A DNA stretch of 64,000 nucleotides from Phocicoccus pinnipedialis (GTDB lineage Bacteria > Bacillota > Bacilli > Staphylococcales > Salinicoccaceae). Position 1 is the first letter of the stretch, and the number at the start of each line of letters is the position of its first letter. Below the pieces are notes generated by a model that saw nothing but the letters and a program-made list of their open reading frames with translations, ran no database searches and was not told the origin of the DNA. The translations under genes and the position numbers were made by a program. The stretch is taken from the NCBI RefSeq assembly GCF_903994035.1, contig NZ_CAJEWB010000010.1:186001-250000 (forward strand), read 5' to 3'. Positions 47,028-56,599 of this stretch are shown piece by piece.

Positions 47028-47718
47028 GATTAATTTGCTTGAAACCGATATGGGTAGCTGCCATCCCCAAGTTATGTGAAATTACTTTAATATTTATAAA
47101 CTGACTCTTATTCATCATTTCTTTTAATTCTTCTTTAGATACAAAGTCTCTAGTCGATTCATATAGCCACTTATACTCTTCTCCACTTTTAGCAATTACT
47201 TGTCCAAATAATGGCATGATGCGACCAAAGTAAAAGTTAAATAACGCACGAACGATTTTATTTTTAGGGTTTGAAGTTTCTAGAATGACAAATTGACCAC
47301 CGGGTTTTAACACTCTATAAACTTCATCGATAGCCATTTTGTAATTAGGTAGGTTCCTAAGTCCAAAACCAATTGTTACGATATCAAATGTCTTGTCATC
47401 ATAAGGTAAGTTCATTGCATCCCCTTGGACAAGAGAAATATTGGCAATGTCTTTTGTTTTATGTTTCGCAACTTCCAACATTTTTTCACTAAAATCTAAA
47501 CCAACTACATCAGCATTCTTATTCATCTCGGATAATTGTATTGTCCAGTCCCCTGTTCCACAACATAAATCGAGAATATAAGAATCACTTTTTACAAATA
47601 TTTCTTTGTTTGTGCGATTTCTCCAAATATTATGCTGCTTAAAACTGATGATGTCATTCATCTTGTCATAATCTTTTGAAACCGTGTTAAAGATTGTTTG
47701 AATTCTATTATTTGCCAT
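47020..47718 (-). CDS. menG: Demethylmenaquinone methyltransferase MenG/UbiE
   Basis: This 232-residue SAM enzyme makes the last step of menaquinone synthesis. It has ILDLCCGTGDWTIQLSEM, VGLDFSEKMLEVA, QGDAMNLPYDDKTFDIVTIGFGLRN and a C-terminal MAATHIGFKQ. The start is the ATG at 47718 with GGTGA five bases away. It is flanked by hepT (eight-base overlap) and hepS (13-base gap). Confidence 0.95.
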   Translation of the reverse strand: MANNRIQTIFNTVSKDYDKMNDIISFKQHNIWRNRTNKEIFVKSDSYILDLCCGTGDWTIQLSEMNKNADVVGLDFSEKMLEVAKHKTKDIANISLVQGDAMNLPYDDKTFDIVTIGFGLRNLPNYKMAIDEVYRVLKPGGQFVILETSNPKNKIVRALFNFYFGRIMPLFGQVIAKSGEEYKWLYESTRDFVSKEELKEMMNKSQFINIKVISHNLGMAATHIGFKQINHE

Positions 47719-47731
47719 TAAAATCACCGTT

Positions 47732-48166
47732 TTACATTATTAGTTCAAGCACTTGGTCTATTTTATCGTCAATAAACGACTGATCTCTTAAGTAAAGAAT
47801 AGGACCAAAATGTATAAATGTTTTTTCTGTTTTTTCAAGATCATTATGTTTTTGGTATAACGATTTTAAGTTAATTATTTCTTTAGAGATGTCTAACACA
47901 TCAGTTAGAGTGTCGTATGCTTCATATTTTGCGAGTGTAATATAAAACTCAGATAAGTATAAGTCGCCATATAAAACATGATTTTCCATGTCTTTTATAT
48001 CTGGTTCATTATCTAGAAGTAGCAATGCTAAGTTGTATGTAGCAACTGCTTTAACTACCTCAGGATTCTTATGAATATGTGTGTCATTATTAAAATATGA
48101 GATAATAGGTTCAAGAGGTCTAGTGAACTCATCATTAAAATGAGTTAAGATATCCATTTTTAACAA
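47732..48166 (-). CDS. hepS: Heptaprenyl diphosphate synthase component I (short form)
   Basis: This protein of about 144 residues lacks prenyltransferase Asp motifs and is predicted as the small regulatory partner of HepT by position (hup, hepS, menG, hepT) and by NYNLALLLLDNEP/LYGDLYLSEFYITLAKYEAYDTLTDV segments like HepPPS component I. It looks shorter than the B. subtilis form. The start is the TTG at 48166 after GGTGG; ATG at 48157 is possible. Confidence 0.75.
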   Translation of the reverse strand: MLKMDILTHFNDEFTRPLEPIISYFNNDTHIHKNPEVVKAVATYNLALLLLDNEPDIKDMENHVLYGDLYLSEFYITLAKYEAYDTLTDVLDISKEIINLKSLYQKHNDLEKTEKTFIHFGPILYLRDQSFIDDKIDQVLELIM

Positions 48167-48189
48167 AGAAAATCCACCTTTATAAATGA

Positions 48190-48215
48190 ATAGACCTAAC
48201 ATAAGTTAGGTCTAA
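48190..48215 (-). terminator. Hairpin after hup
   Basis: A 10-bp stem (TAGACCTAAC, loop ATAA, GTTAGGTCTA) at 48191-48214 lies just after the hup stop. The T tract on the minus strand is weak (TATTCATTT), so it may only attenuate transcription into hepS. Confidence 0.6.
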
Positions 48216-48222
48216 AAATTAA

Positions 48223-48495
48223 TTATTTTACTGCGTCTTTAAGTGCTTTACCAGCTTTAAATGCTGGAACTTTTGATGCAGCAATTTCAATTTCTTCACC
48301 AGTTTGTGGGTTACGGCCTTTTCTAGCAGCACGTTCGCGAACTTCGAAAGTTCCGAATCCGATAAGTTGTACTTTCTCTCCTGCTGTTAAAGCTTCTTGA
48401 ACTGCTTCAAATACTGCGTCTACAGCTGCGCCAGCATCTTTTTTAGTTAAATCAGCTTTGTCGCTTACTGCATTGATTAAGTCAGTTTTGTTCAT
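48223..48495 (-). CDS. hup: DNA-binding protein HU
   Basis: This 90-residue histone-like protein bends and compacts DNA. It has [48 protein letters not shown] and [14 protein letters not shown], an essentially consensus HU. AGGAGG precedes the ATG. It sits at the classic Bacillales place between yphF and the menaquinone genes. Confidence 0.97.
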   Translation of the reverse strand: MNKTDLINAVSDKADLTKKDAGAAVDAVFEAVQEALTAGEKVQLIGFGTFEVRERAARKGRNPQTGEEIEIAASKVPAFKAGKALKDAVK

Positions 48496-48544
48496 GTCAA
48501 ATGACCTCCTATTATCTGTATAATGAATTAATCATTATGTTTGT

Positions 48545-48573
48545 ACTTTACCATATGAAGCCTATCACTTCAA
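48545..48573 (-). promoter_or_regulatory. Candidate hup promoter
   Basis: On the minus strand, TTGAAG (48573-48568), 17 bases, then TAAAGT (48550-48545) give a near-consensus sigma-A promoter with about 50 bases of leader. TGTATAATG at 48518-48526 on the plus strand reads as a weaker alternative on neither clear phase. Confidence 0.5.
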
Positions 48574-48605
48574 TGTTTTTCACAGTTTAAAGCAAAAAAC
48601 ATAAT

Positions 48606-49325
48606 TTATTTTTCCTTATGTTTACTGGTCATAAATATCACTGTGTTATTTTCATCGACTGTAAGTTCAGGACTATAGAGTGGTACAACTTCAGTATATT
48701 CGTAAAATACTGAGCGCACATCGTCACCAGTCTTAAATGCCAGATCTTTATCATCTATGATTTTCTGTGCGTCATTGCGGTAGTCAACTATAAACTCACG
48801 ACCTCCGTTATAGAAGACGTTTAACTCTGCCCCTGTAAAAGGACTCGTTATAGTAGGGTTTTCATTTAAATGGTACGCATCAAGGTCTAATTGGTATACA
48901 TTCGGGCCAATCATTTCGCCTAACTTAACATTGTCCCCAAGTATGTTGAGTCGCGTAGTTAGGCTCCTCACTTCTTCGGTGATTCTTAAATCTGCAACTT
49001 TTACTTTTGGATCTTCTTCAGCATCAATAATTACATAAAGATAATATCCACCATTTTCATAAGCAGAAGTTGGAACGTCAGATAGATATCCACGTAATCT
49101 ACCAAAATCAATTTGGTGTTCTAGGTATTCTCTCTGTTCCGAGAGTGTTTTTATTGGCAAAATACCACTATTCGCTTTAGAAAATTCTTCAACTGCACGC
49201 TGTACCATTTGAACTTGTGCCTCTTTAGAAGCATCATTCTTTTCTTTTTCACTTTGAGGATATAAACATCCAGAAAGCATAAATACGACACTCATTAAAA
49301 TAATTGATTTAATTATCTTACCCAT
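48606..49325 (-). CDS. Putative lipoprotein (YphF-like)
   Basis: This 239-residue protein has a lipoprotein signal with lipobox LSGC (VVFMLSGCLYPQ), so it should be anchored outside the membrane. The rest is a soluble domain (VEEFSKANSGILPIKTLSEQREYLEH, FGRLRGYLSDVP). Position between yphE and hup identifies it as YphF-like. The start is the ATG at 49325, after AGGTGG, overlapping yphE by eight bases. The function is unknown. Confidence 0.82.
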   Translation of the reverse strand: MGKIIKSIILMSVVFMLSGCLYPQSEKEKNDASKEAQVQMVQRAVEEFSKANSGILPIKTLSEQREYLEHQIDFGRLRGYLSDVPTSAYENGGYYLYVIIDAEEDPKVKVADLRITEEVRSLTTRLNILGDNVKLGEMIGPNVYQLDLDAYHLNENPTITSPFTGAELNVFYNGGREFIVDYRNDAQKIIDDKDLAFKTGDDVRSVFYEYTEVVPLYSPELTVDENNTVIFMTSKHKEK

Positions 49326-49524
49326 GACTACTACCACCTAAGACTAAAATCATCGTTATGAAACTAAAAATAAGTAGCACCCATGCAATGATTGAAATGA
49401 TTATACTTAAAAATCGATATGGAATCTTATACCTTGCTAGAAATATTAAAAGTGCAGCAAGTGCCATAGCTCCCATCGAATAAAATGAGACCCACATTAA
49501 ATCCATTCTTGATATATCAAACAT
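49318..49524 (-). CDS. Small membrane protein YphE-like (DUF2768)
   Basis: This 68-residue protein has two hydrophobic segments (about residues 10-30 and 38-62) and the MDLMWVSFYSMGAMALAALLIFLARYK pattern of DUF2768. It lies between gpsA and the yphF-like lipoprotein gene, as in B. subtilis. The function is unknown. Confidence 0.78.
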   Translation of the reverse strand: MFDISRMDLMWVSFYSMGAMALAALLIFLARYKIPYRFLSIIISIIAWVLLIFSFITMILVLGGSSHG

Positions 49525-49529
49525 TTAAT

Positions 49530-50579
49530 TTACTCCGAATCTATTCTATTTTTCATAAGCGCAATTAAACCATCTGTTTCAGACGTTTTATCTCTCATCA
49601 TCAGACTATAGAATGCTTCTTCCTCTGATAGTTCTTCAAATAGATAGAGATATAAAACATTCGTGATTGGCATATCAATGTCAAACTGTTGGCTGAGTTC
49701 ATATGCAGCTTTAGTTGTGTTCACACCTTCTACAACCATGCCCATGTTTTCTATAATATCATCTAAAGATTGTCCGCTAGCAAGCATCTTACCACATCTG
49801 AAGTTACGTGAGTGTTCACTCATTGCCGTTACGATTAAGTCACCAACACCAGTAAGTCCCATGAACGTAAGCGGGTCAGCGCCCATTTTAGTTCCTAGTC
49901 TTGCGATTTCATGTAGACCTCTAGTAATAACTGCTGATTTTGTGTTGTCACCGAATCCAAGTCCATCTAAAATACCAATTGCGATAGCGATGATATTTTT
50001 AAGTGCTCCTCCTACTTCAACTCCAATTAAGTCTTTGTTTTCATAAACACGGAAATGTTTATTGATAAAAGCGTCTTGAACAATTTTTCTTCCAGATTCA
50101 TTTACTGACGCTGTACTCACTGTGGTCGGCAACATTAAAGAAACCTCTTCAGCGTGACTTGGTCCACTTAATACTGCAATATCAGTATAGTTATTTTCAC
50201 TTAACTCTTCTTGAAGTACTTCCGATACACGTTTATGTGTGCCGAGTTCTAAACCTTTAGCAACGTGACAAATTAAGACTTTCTTATTTTGTTCTGTTAG
50301 TATCACGTTGATAGTCCTCGCCATCGTTCTCATTGCTTTAACAGGAACAGCAAGTACAAGCATTTCCCCGTGTGCGACTGCTACTTCAAGATCGTTAGTT
50401 GCTTTTATTGTTTCATTTAATTTAATATCTTTTAAATAGTTTTTATTTGAATGTTCTTGATTGATTTCGTGAACAGTATCATCATTACGACCATACATTA
50501 AAACATCATGACCGTTTTCATCTAATACCATTGCTAAACTTGTACCGAAACTTCCGGTACCAATCATTGAAATCTTCAT
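49530..50579 (-). CDS. gpsA: Glycerol-3-phosphate dehydrogenase [NAD(P)+]
   Basis: This 349-residue enzyme makes sn-glycerol-3-phosphate for phospholipids. It has the Rossmann start MKISMIGTGSFGTSLAMVL, LSGPSHAEEVSLMLPTTV, GGALKNIIAIAIGILDGLGFGDNTKSAVITRGL and GLTGVGDLIVTAMSEHSRN. It lies between der (14 bases) and the yphE-like gene, the conserved der-gpsA order. Confidence 0.96.
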   Translation of the reverse strand: MKISMIGTGSFGTSLAMVLDENGHDVLMYGRNDDTVHEINQEHSNKNYLKDIKLNETIKATNDLEVAVAHGEMLVLAVPVKAMRTMARTINVILTEQNKKVLICHVAKGLELGTHKRVSEVLQEELSENNYTDIAVLSGPSHAEEVSLMLPTTVSTASVNESGRKIVQDAFINKHFRVYENKDLIGVEVGGALKNIIAIAIGILDGLGFGDNTKSAVITRGLHEIARLGTKMGADPLTFMGLTGVGDLIVTAMSEHSRNFRCGKMLASGQSLDDIIENMGMVVEGVNTTKAAYELSQQFDIDMPITNVLYLYLFEELSEEEAFYSLMMRDKTSETDGLIALMKNRIDSE

Positions 50580-50593
50580 ATAATCCCTCTATT

Positions 50594-51907
50594 CTAGTTT
50601 CTTTGACGCGTAATAATATGGATAGGTGTTCCTGTAAAATCAAATGCTTGTCTTAATCTATTTTCTAAATATCTTTTATAACTAAAATGCATTAATTCCG
50701 TATCATTTACAAATAATACGAATGTTGGTGGTGCGACACTCACTTGAGTACCGTAGAAGATATTTAATTTTTTACCTGTTTTATCTCTAGGAGTAGGGTT
50801 CATTAAGACGCTATCAACTAAAACCTCATTTAACGTGCTTGATTGAACACGGCGTTTATGTGACTCATCACACAGGTTAATTAATGGATAGATTGTGTGA
50901 ACTCGTCTAGTTGTTTTAGCTGAAACAAATGTGATTGGAGCATAATCTAAGAATAAAAATTGTTTACGAATTTCTTCTTCGAATTCTTTCATTGTGTGAT
51001 CATCTTTATCAACTGCATCCCATTTGTTAACCACAATAACGATAGCGCGTCCTGCTTCATGTGCGATACCAGCAATTCTTTTATCTTGCTCACGAATCCC
51101 TTCTTCACCATTTAGAACAAGTAGACAGACGTCACTACGTTCGATTGCAACATTGGCACGTAGAACTGAATATTTCTCAGTAGATTCATAAACTTTACCG
51201 CGTTTTCTAATACCCGCTGTGTCAACAAAAGTGTAATCCACACCATCTACTGTGTATTTAGTATCAATCGCGTCACGAGTTGTACCTGCAATATCAGAAA
51301 CGATTACACGTTCTTCACCAATAATTGCATTGATCAGACTAGATTTACCAACGTTTGGTCTACCAATTAGTGATACGTGAATAGAATCATCCTCTTCCTC
51401 CTCAAAGTTTAAATTGTCAAAGTGAGAAATTACCTCGTCCAGTACATCTCCGAGTCCGAGACCGTGTGAACCAGATACTGGGAATGGATCACCAATTCCC
51501 AGTGAATAAAATTCATAAATTTCGTTTCTCATCTCAAAGTTATCAATTTTATTTACCATTAACACAATTGGTTTCTTTGCACGTTGTAAAATTCGCGCTA
51601 CATGAATATCGTCTTGTGACAAACCTTCACGACCATTTACAACCATTACAATAATATCAGCTTCGTCAATAGCAATTTCTGCTTGCATCGCGATTTGTTT
51701 TTGGAATGGTTCATCTTTAATCTCAATACCACCAGTATCGATAATATGGAATTCTCTACCTAACCATTCTCCTGTAGCGTAAATTCTATCACGAGTTACG
51801 CCAGGTGTATCTTCTACAATTGATTTTCTTTCACCAATAATACGGTTAAACAGCGTTGATTTACCAACGTTTGGACGGCCAACGACTGCAACTGTAGGCA
51901 TATTCAT
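50594..51907 (-). CDS. der: Ribosome biogenesis GTPase Der (EngA)
   Basis: This 437-residue protein has two GTPase domains in tandem ([14 protein letters not shown] with DTGGIE and [18 protein letters not shown] with DTAGIR and NKWD) and a C-terminal KH-like domain. It matures the 50S subunit. AGGG before the ATG at 51907 supports the longer start; ATG at 51901 is also possible. Confidence 0.96.
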   Translation of the reverse strand: MNMPTVAVVGRPNVGKSTLFNRIIGERKSIVEDTPGVTRDRIYATGEWLGREFHIIDTGGIEIKDEPFQKQIAMQAEIAIDEADIIVMVVNGREGLSQDDIHVARILQRAKKPIVLMVNKIDNFEMRNEIYEFYSLGIGDPFPVSGSHGLGLGDVLDEVISHFDNLNFEEEEDDSIHVSLIGRPNVGKSSLINAIIGEERVIVSDIAGTTRDAIDTKYTVDGVDYTFVDTAGIRKRGKVYESTEKYSVLRANVAIERSDVCLLVLNGEEGIREQDKRIAGIAHEAGRAIVIVVNKWDAVDKDDHTMKEFEEEIRKQFLFLDYAPITFVSAKTTRRVHTIYPLINLCDESHKRRVQSSTLNEVLVDSVLMNPTPRDKTGKKLNIFYGTQVSVAPPTFVLFVNDTELMHFSYKRYLENRLRQAFDFTGTPIHIITRQRN

Positions 51908-51964
51908 ATCTTTCCCTCATTTCAATAATATTTTACCATATTTCATTGTTAATTTAAGTCAACA

Positions 51965-51994
51965 AAAAAATAAAGAGCGATTTACATCGCTCTA
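51965..51994 (-). terminator. Terminator after rpsA
   Basis: An 8-bp stem (AGAGCGAT, loop TTAC, ATCGCTCT) at 51974-51993 is followed on the minus strand by TTATTTTTTTG. It lies just after the rpsA stop at 52003 and before der. Confidence 0.85.
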
Positions 51995-52002
51995 AAATAA
52001 AA

Positions 52003-53190
52003 TTATAAATCTAATTTTTTAAGTTTGTCACCAAGAATGTCTCCTAGTGTTAATGACTCTTCATCAGAATCAGAGTAAACTGTTGCGTTCTTTTGTTTAG
52101 TATCATTTTTTGGCTTTTCTTTTAAAGCCTTGATTGACAATGAAGTTTTTTCTTTATCTGGATCGAAGCCGATGATTTTAACATCAATTTCTTCTTCAGG
52201 TTTAAGTTCATCTTCAGGATGCCCTACGTGGTCATGAGAAATTTCTGACACGTGTACTAGTCCTTCTACTCCAGCTGCAACTTCTACAAATGCACCGAAG
52301 TCAACTAGGCGTTTTACCGTACCTTTAACTGAATCTCCTGTTTGGTGTTCGTTAAAGAATTTTTGGAACGGACTTTCCCCAGCTTGTTTAACAGATAGAG
52401 AGATTCTTTCTGTTTCAGGATCTACGCTAAGAACTTTAACATTTAAAGTTTCACCGATTGTTACAGCGTCTTCAACATTCTCTACCCTCTCGTAGCTGAG
52501 TTCAGAAATGTGAGCTAAACCATCGACACCGTTTACATTAATAAATGCACCAAAGTTTGTCGTACGAACGACTTCACCTTTAACGATGTCACCAACTACT
52601 AATTCATCAAGTACTTTTAGACGTTCTTCGTGTTGACTTTTCTCTTCCAATTTACGTCTATTTAAGATTACTCTGTTTTTTTCTACATCAACATCTTCGA
52701 TTTTTACATCTAGTGTTTGTCCGTCGAATTGAGTTAAATCTTCAACGTATTCAGTAGAAATTAATGATGCAGGGATGAATCCTCTTACGCCAACGTCTAC
52801 AACAAGTCCTGCTGGAACTACTTCAATAACAGTAGCGCTGATTGTGTCATCATTGTCTTTTTGTGATTGAAGTTCTTTGTAAGTAGCTTCGTTGTCATAC
52901 TGGCGAATAGATAATATGAGTGTCGTATTATCTTCAACTTTAATTACTTTTGCAGTAACATCTTGGTCAAGAGTTGCTGCCTCATCTGTAGTTTCAATAC
53001 GCTTGGATGTAAGTTGACTGATTGGTACAATTCCGACAACTCCATCTTCGAGCATAACTTCTACAAATTTTTCTTCGATTTTAGATACTTTACCAGTAAC
53101 TGTGTCACCTTCACTGTATTTCTCGTTCTGCGTTTCTTCAGAAGTTTCATTAACTTCTAAGTTTTTTTCTAAATGTTCTTCGTTAGTCAT
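52003..53190 (-). CDS. rpsA: 30S ribosomal protein S1 homologue (four S1 domains)
   Basis: This 395-residue RNA-binding protein has an acidic N-terminus, then four S1 repeats, of which the last two are clearest: GDIVKGEVVRTTNFGAFINVNGVDGLAHISELS and GDSVKGTVKRLVDFGAFVEVAAGVEGLVHVSEIS. It resembles B. subtilis YpfD rather than the six-domain E. coli S1. GGAGG lies seven bases before the ATG. It is followed by a terminator. Confidence 0.92.
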   Translation of the reverse strand: MTNEEHLEKNLEVNETSEETQNEKYSEGDTVTGKVSKIEEKFVEVMLEDGVVGIVPISQLTSKRIETTDEAATLDQDVTAKVIKVEDNTTLILSIRQYDNEATYKELQSQKDNDDTISATVIEVVPAGLVVDVGVRGFIPASLISTEYVEDLTQFDGQTLDVKIEDVDVEKNRVILNRRKLEEKSQHEERLKVLDELVVGDIVKGEVVRTTNFGAFINVNGVDGLAHISELSYERVENVEDAVTIGETLNVKVLSVDPETERISLSVKQAGESPFQKFFNEHQTGDSVKGTVKRLVDFGAFVEVAAGVEGLVHVSEISHDHVGHPEDELKPEEEIDVKIIGFDPDKEKTSLSIKALKEKPKNDTKQKNATVYSDSDEESLTLGDILGDKLKKLDL

Positions 53191-53231
53191 GTGATAGCCT
53201 CCAATATAAAACCATTAATATTATAAAGTTC

Positions 53232-53834
53232 TTATATTTTGTCTCTTTTGTCAAGGATAAGGGGTGTTTTTAACATATTTCTTAGTCGTTCTTCTAATAT
53301 TGCTGTAATTTCTTTACGTTTCTTACCTTCCTCAATTAATGCGTTTACGTCAATCGGTTTACCATAAATGAGTGTAATTCCTTCTTTTCTATTGTAAGAA
53401 CCTTTAATTGCAACTGGTACAATTTGAGCATTACTCTTCATTGCAATAAAGCTTGCACCTTCTTGAAGTGGTTTTAATTTTCCTGATAAGTTTCTTCCAC
53501 CTTCCGGGAAGATAAGAAGCATTTTACCATTTTTAACTGCATCAACAGATACTTTGAGTGCTGCGCGATCTCCTTTACCTCTGTTTACTGCAATTGCATT
53601 TAAATTCGTAATGAATTTCCCAAACATTGGATACTTGAATAATTCCGATTTTGCAAAGAATGACATTTCTCGCTTAGTGAATGCCGCTACGAGCGGTGGA
53701 TCGTAAAGTGATGTGTGATTACTTGTAAGTAACACGGGGCCGTCATTGGGAACATTTTCTGCACCAATAACATTAATTTTGAATCTCAATCTATAGAATA
53801 CTTTTACGATATTTTTTACAATGTTGTATAGCAT
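53232..53834 (-). CDS. plsC: 1-acylglycerol-3-phosphate acyltransferase
   Basis: This 200-residue membrane-associated enzyme acylates lysophosphatidic acid to phosphatidic acid. The catalytic HX4D motif is in TSNHTSLYDPP and the substrate motif is FPEGGRNLSGKLKPLQEG, with a hydrophobic N-terminus. It starts directly after the cmk stop with no gap, the common cmk-plsC pair. Confidence 0.88.
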   Translation of the reverse strand: MLYNIVKNIVKVFYRLRFKINVIGAENVPNDGPVLLTSNHTSLYDPPLVAAFTKREMSFFAKSELFKYPMFGKFITNLNAIAVNRGKGDRAALKVSVDAVKNGKMLLIFPEGGRNLSGKLKPLQEGASFIAMKSNAQIVPVAIKGSYNRKEGITLIYGKPIDVNALIEEGKKRKEITAILEERLRNMLKTPLILDKRDKI

Positions 53835-54485
53835 TTATTGATCACCTGTAACTTTCTCATTAGCGAATTCAACAATCTTTGAAGTCACTTCATCAATGGT
53901 TAGAGCGTCTGTTGAAATGAGTACTGCATCTTCAGCTTGAACGAGTGGTGATATTTCACGAGTCATGTCGTTTGTATCTCTTTCAGTGATCTCATCAATT
54001 AAAACGGATAACTCGATGTTGTTGCCACGTGCATGTTCTTCAATTAAACGTCTCTGAGCTCTCACTTCTGGAGTTGCTGTCATGAAGATTTTAAGTTCGG
54101 CATCTGGTAGAACTACAGAACCAATATCTCTACCATCTAATACATACCCTTTTTTCGAAGAGATTTTTCTCTGTAGATCGACTAAAAATACTCTGACTTC
54201 TTTCAAAGCTGCAACACTAGACACTTGTTTTGTAATGTGACTTTCACGAATCATATCTGTAACATCCCTATCATTTAGGAATAGTTTACCTTCTTGAGAA
54301 AACTCAATATCAATAAGTTCAGAGAGTTCATTCAAGTCTGTTTCTTTATGCTCATGTAGGTAAAGTGTTATTGCACGGTACATCGCACCAGTATCTAAAT
54401 ATTTATAGCCTAATCTTGCTGCTACTTTTTTTGCGATTGTGCTTTTTCCTGCAGCAGCAGGTCCATCAATTGCAATGTTTATCAT
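53835..54485 (-). CDS. cmk: Cytidylate kinase
   Basis: This 216-residue enzyme phosphorylates CMP and dCMP. It has the P-loop INIAIDGPAAAGKSTIAK, YLDTGAMYRAITLYL, VLDGRDIGSVVLPDAELKIFMTA and the lid-like RRLIEEHARGN region. It starts 26 bases after ebpS ends and abuts plsC. Confidence 0.96.
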   Translation of the reverse strand: MINIAIDGPAAAGKSTIAKKVAARLGYKYLDTGAMYRAITLYLHEHKETDLNELSELIDIEFSQEGKLFLNDRDVTDMIRESHITKQVSSVAALKEVRVFLVDLQRKISSKKGYVLDGRDIGSVVLPDAELKIFMTATPEVRAQRRLIEEHARGNNIELSVLIDEITERDTNDMTREISPLVQAEDAVLISTDALTIDEVTSKIVEFANEKVTGDQ

Positions 54486-54511
54486 TTAAATTCAACTTCC
54501 ATTCTTTAATG

Positions 54512-55591
54512 TTAAGGGATTATGAGTTCTTGTCCAACGCTTATTTCATTACCTGAAATACCGTTAGCATCTCTAATTCTTTGTACGTTTTCTTCTGAAC
54601 CACTGCCGTAGTATTGAATTGCAATGCGGTAAAGGTTATCTTTACCATTAACAACGTGCACAGCGTTTACTACATCGACATCTTCCTCTGGTTGTTCGTC
54701 AACCTTTGGCTCTTCTTCAACTTCTGCTTTCTCAGACTCTTTTTCTTTTTCAGTTATTTCTTCTGACTCTGACTTAGAAGATTCCTTATCTTGCTTCTTT
54801 TTCTCTTCAATTGCTTTATTTGCTTCAGACGTCATAGATTCTTTTTCTGAATCGGAGTATTCTCTTACAGCTTCTTGGGTACTGCTATTATTATTACTCT
54901 CTGGTGTAACTTCTGATTTTTCTTTGTCTCTTGCAGCAAATTCTTTTTCGAGTTCAGATTTTTTCTGTTCGAACTCTTTATTAATTTCTCTTTTACCTGT
55001 AGTTTCCTTTTGCTCAGTGTTTATACTACCGTTATTAACTGCTGTGTAATCTTTTTCTTCTGGCCAAAAATTACTGATGATCATAAATGCAAACAACAAT
55101 GTAATAGGTACAAGAATTAAAAGTAATAATGCTCTTATTTTGCGTTTATTATTTTCTGAACGGAATCCAGTTAGCATGGTTGCTTTTAAGCCTTTAAGTT
55201 TATCTTTAGATTCTCCTAGTTCATCGTCTAGCTGTTTGCTGTACTTATCCTTTGCTGTAAGTAGTGATTTTTTTGCTCCAGTCGCAAGACTGGCTAAAGA
55301 GACATTAGCGGCTAGTTTTTTCTTGTTGTCTTTTTCTTCTGTTACATTATTTGAATGTTTTTGTAAATTACGTCTTTTTTCTTTAGTTACTTGTTTGTTT
55401 GTACTATTTGGTGGAGTATTTTTCACACTACTCTTTTTAGACGTTTTTTTGGTTTTTATATCTTCGTCTTTGTACTTTGCACTTCTGCTGAGTTCAGGAT
55501 CAACTTTTGTGCGTCGTTTACGACGATTTGGGGTATCTTTGTTCTGCTCACGTCTAGTGTGCTCCATATCTTTGTAAAAATCATCCTTCAT
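54512..55591 (-). CDS. ebpS: EbpS-like cell-surface LysM protein
   Basis: This 359-residue protein has a long hydrophilic, Lys/Glu/Ser-rich N-terminal part, one membrane segment (about residues 155-172), a second disordered acidic region and a C-terminal LysM domain. The last residues ([20 protein letters not shown]...) match S. aureus elastin-binding protein EbpS. The TNSHQD elastin-binding motif of S. aureus EbpS is not present, so elastin binding should not be assumed. AGGAG precedes the ATG. It follows the plus-strand fer across a shared upstream region. Confidence 0.8.
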   Translation of the reverse strand: MKDDFYKDMEHTRREQNKDTPNRRKRRTKVDPELSRSAKYKDEDIKTKKTSKKSSVKNTPPNSTNKQVTKEKRRNLQKHSNNVTEEKDNKKKLAANVSLASLATGAKKSLLTAKDKYSKQLDDELGESKDKLKGLKATMLTGFRSENNKRKIRALLLLILVPITLLFAFMIISNFWPEEKDYTAVNNGSINTEQKETTGKREINKEFEQKKSELEKEFAARDKEKSEVTPESNNNSSTQEAVREYSDSEKESMTSEANKAIEEKKKQDKESSKSESEEITEKEKESEKAEVEEEPKVDEQPEEDVDVVNAVHVVNGKDNLYRIAIQYYGSGSEENVQRIRDANGISGNEISVGQELIIP

Positions 55592-55658
55592 GGCGCATGC
55601 TCCTATACTCGGTATTAATCATAATTATAATATTTATATGCATAATTTTAAAGTACTA

Positions 55659-55674
55659 TCAGTCAAATGACTGA
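55659..55674. repeat. Inverted repeat between ebpS and fer
   Basis: Two 7-base arms, TCAGTCA and TGACTGA, are separated by AA. It lies 26 bases upstream of the fer -35 box and about 70 bases upstream of the ebpS start, where an operator could control either gene. No protein can be named for it. Confidence 0.4.
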
Positions 55675-55699
55675 CTATTCATGATTGTAACAGTTTTTA

Positions 55700-55728
55700 T
55701 TGAAAAAATTAGTGTTTACTCTTAAAAT
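55700..55728 (+). promoter_or_regulatory. Promoter of fer
   Basis: TTGAAA (55700-55705), 17 bases, TAAAAT (55723-55728), about 34 bases before the fer start. Confidence 0.65.
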
Positions 55729-55749
55729 AATATTAGGCAGAATTGTTGA

Positions 55750-56012
<263 letters not shown>

Positions 56013-56013
<1 letters not shown>

Positions 56014-56047
56014 AAAATACACGCTATTATAAGCGTGTATTTTTTTC
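56013..56047. terminator. Bidirectional terminator between fer and ribU
   Basis: Arms AATACACGCT (near 56016-56025) and AGCGTGTATT (56032-56041) have A- and T-runs on both sides. The ribU stop codon lies in the loop, so one arm also encodes the last RibU residues. Confidence 0.85.
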
Positions 56048-56599
56048 TGTAATATTCCTTAAAACGGGTATTATCTTTATGTGAACAAGATAAATAACTG
56101 CTCCAACTAATAAGCCTTTTACGATGTTGAATGGGATGATACCAACTGTTATTAAAGTCTTTAGGTTCTCTACAATATCCCGTTGATCAATAATCATTCC
56201 GTATAACGGTAGTAGTACGAAGTAATTTAAGAGTGATAAAATCACAGTTAAAACAAGTGTGCCTACTAAAATACCAGTAATCAGTGATTTATTTGTCTTC
56301 TTATTACGATAAATCAAATAAATCGGTACTAAAAAACTAATTGATGCTAATAGGTTTCCAATTGGTCCAATTGGTTCACTCGCTGCAATAATAGCGTATA
56401 GAACAATTTTTAAAATGATGATTAAAAAGCCAACGCCTCCACCAAAAAGGGCAAAACCAATATATGCTGGAATGTCAGCGATATCAATTTTTAAGAACGG
56501 TGGAAAGAATGGTAACGGAACATTTATCAACATTAAAATAAATGAAAGTGCAGATAATATTCCGATAATAATAATGTTTTTTGTACTAAAGTGTTTCAT
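56027..56599 (-). CDS. ribU: Riboflavin ECF transporter substrate-binding subunit RibU
   Basis: This 190-residue membrane protein has about six helices. The signature PLPFFPPFLKIDIADIPAYIG matches RibU (YpaA/FmnP), which captures riboflavin and pairs with the ECF ATPases encoded elsewhere. It overlaps the srrB end by 14 bases, so no FMN riboswitch precedes it here, unlike in B. subtilis. Expression would follow the srrAB operon. Confidence 0.88.
   Translation of the reverse strand: MKHFSTKNIIIIGILSALSFILMLINVPLPFFPPFLKIDIADIPAYIGFALFGGGVGFLIIILKIVLYAIIAASEPIGPIGNLLASISFLVPIYLIYRNKKTNKSLITGILVGTLVLTVILSLLNYFVLLPLYGMIIDQRDIVENLKTLITVGIIPFNIVKGLLVGAVIYLVHIKIIPVLRNITEKNTRL

Noticed and set aside
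48190-48215. The hairpin after hup as an RNA gene.
   Set aside because: It is a single short stem right after a stop codon; a terminator or attenuator explains it.
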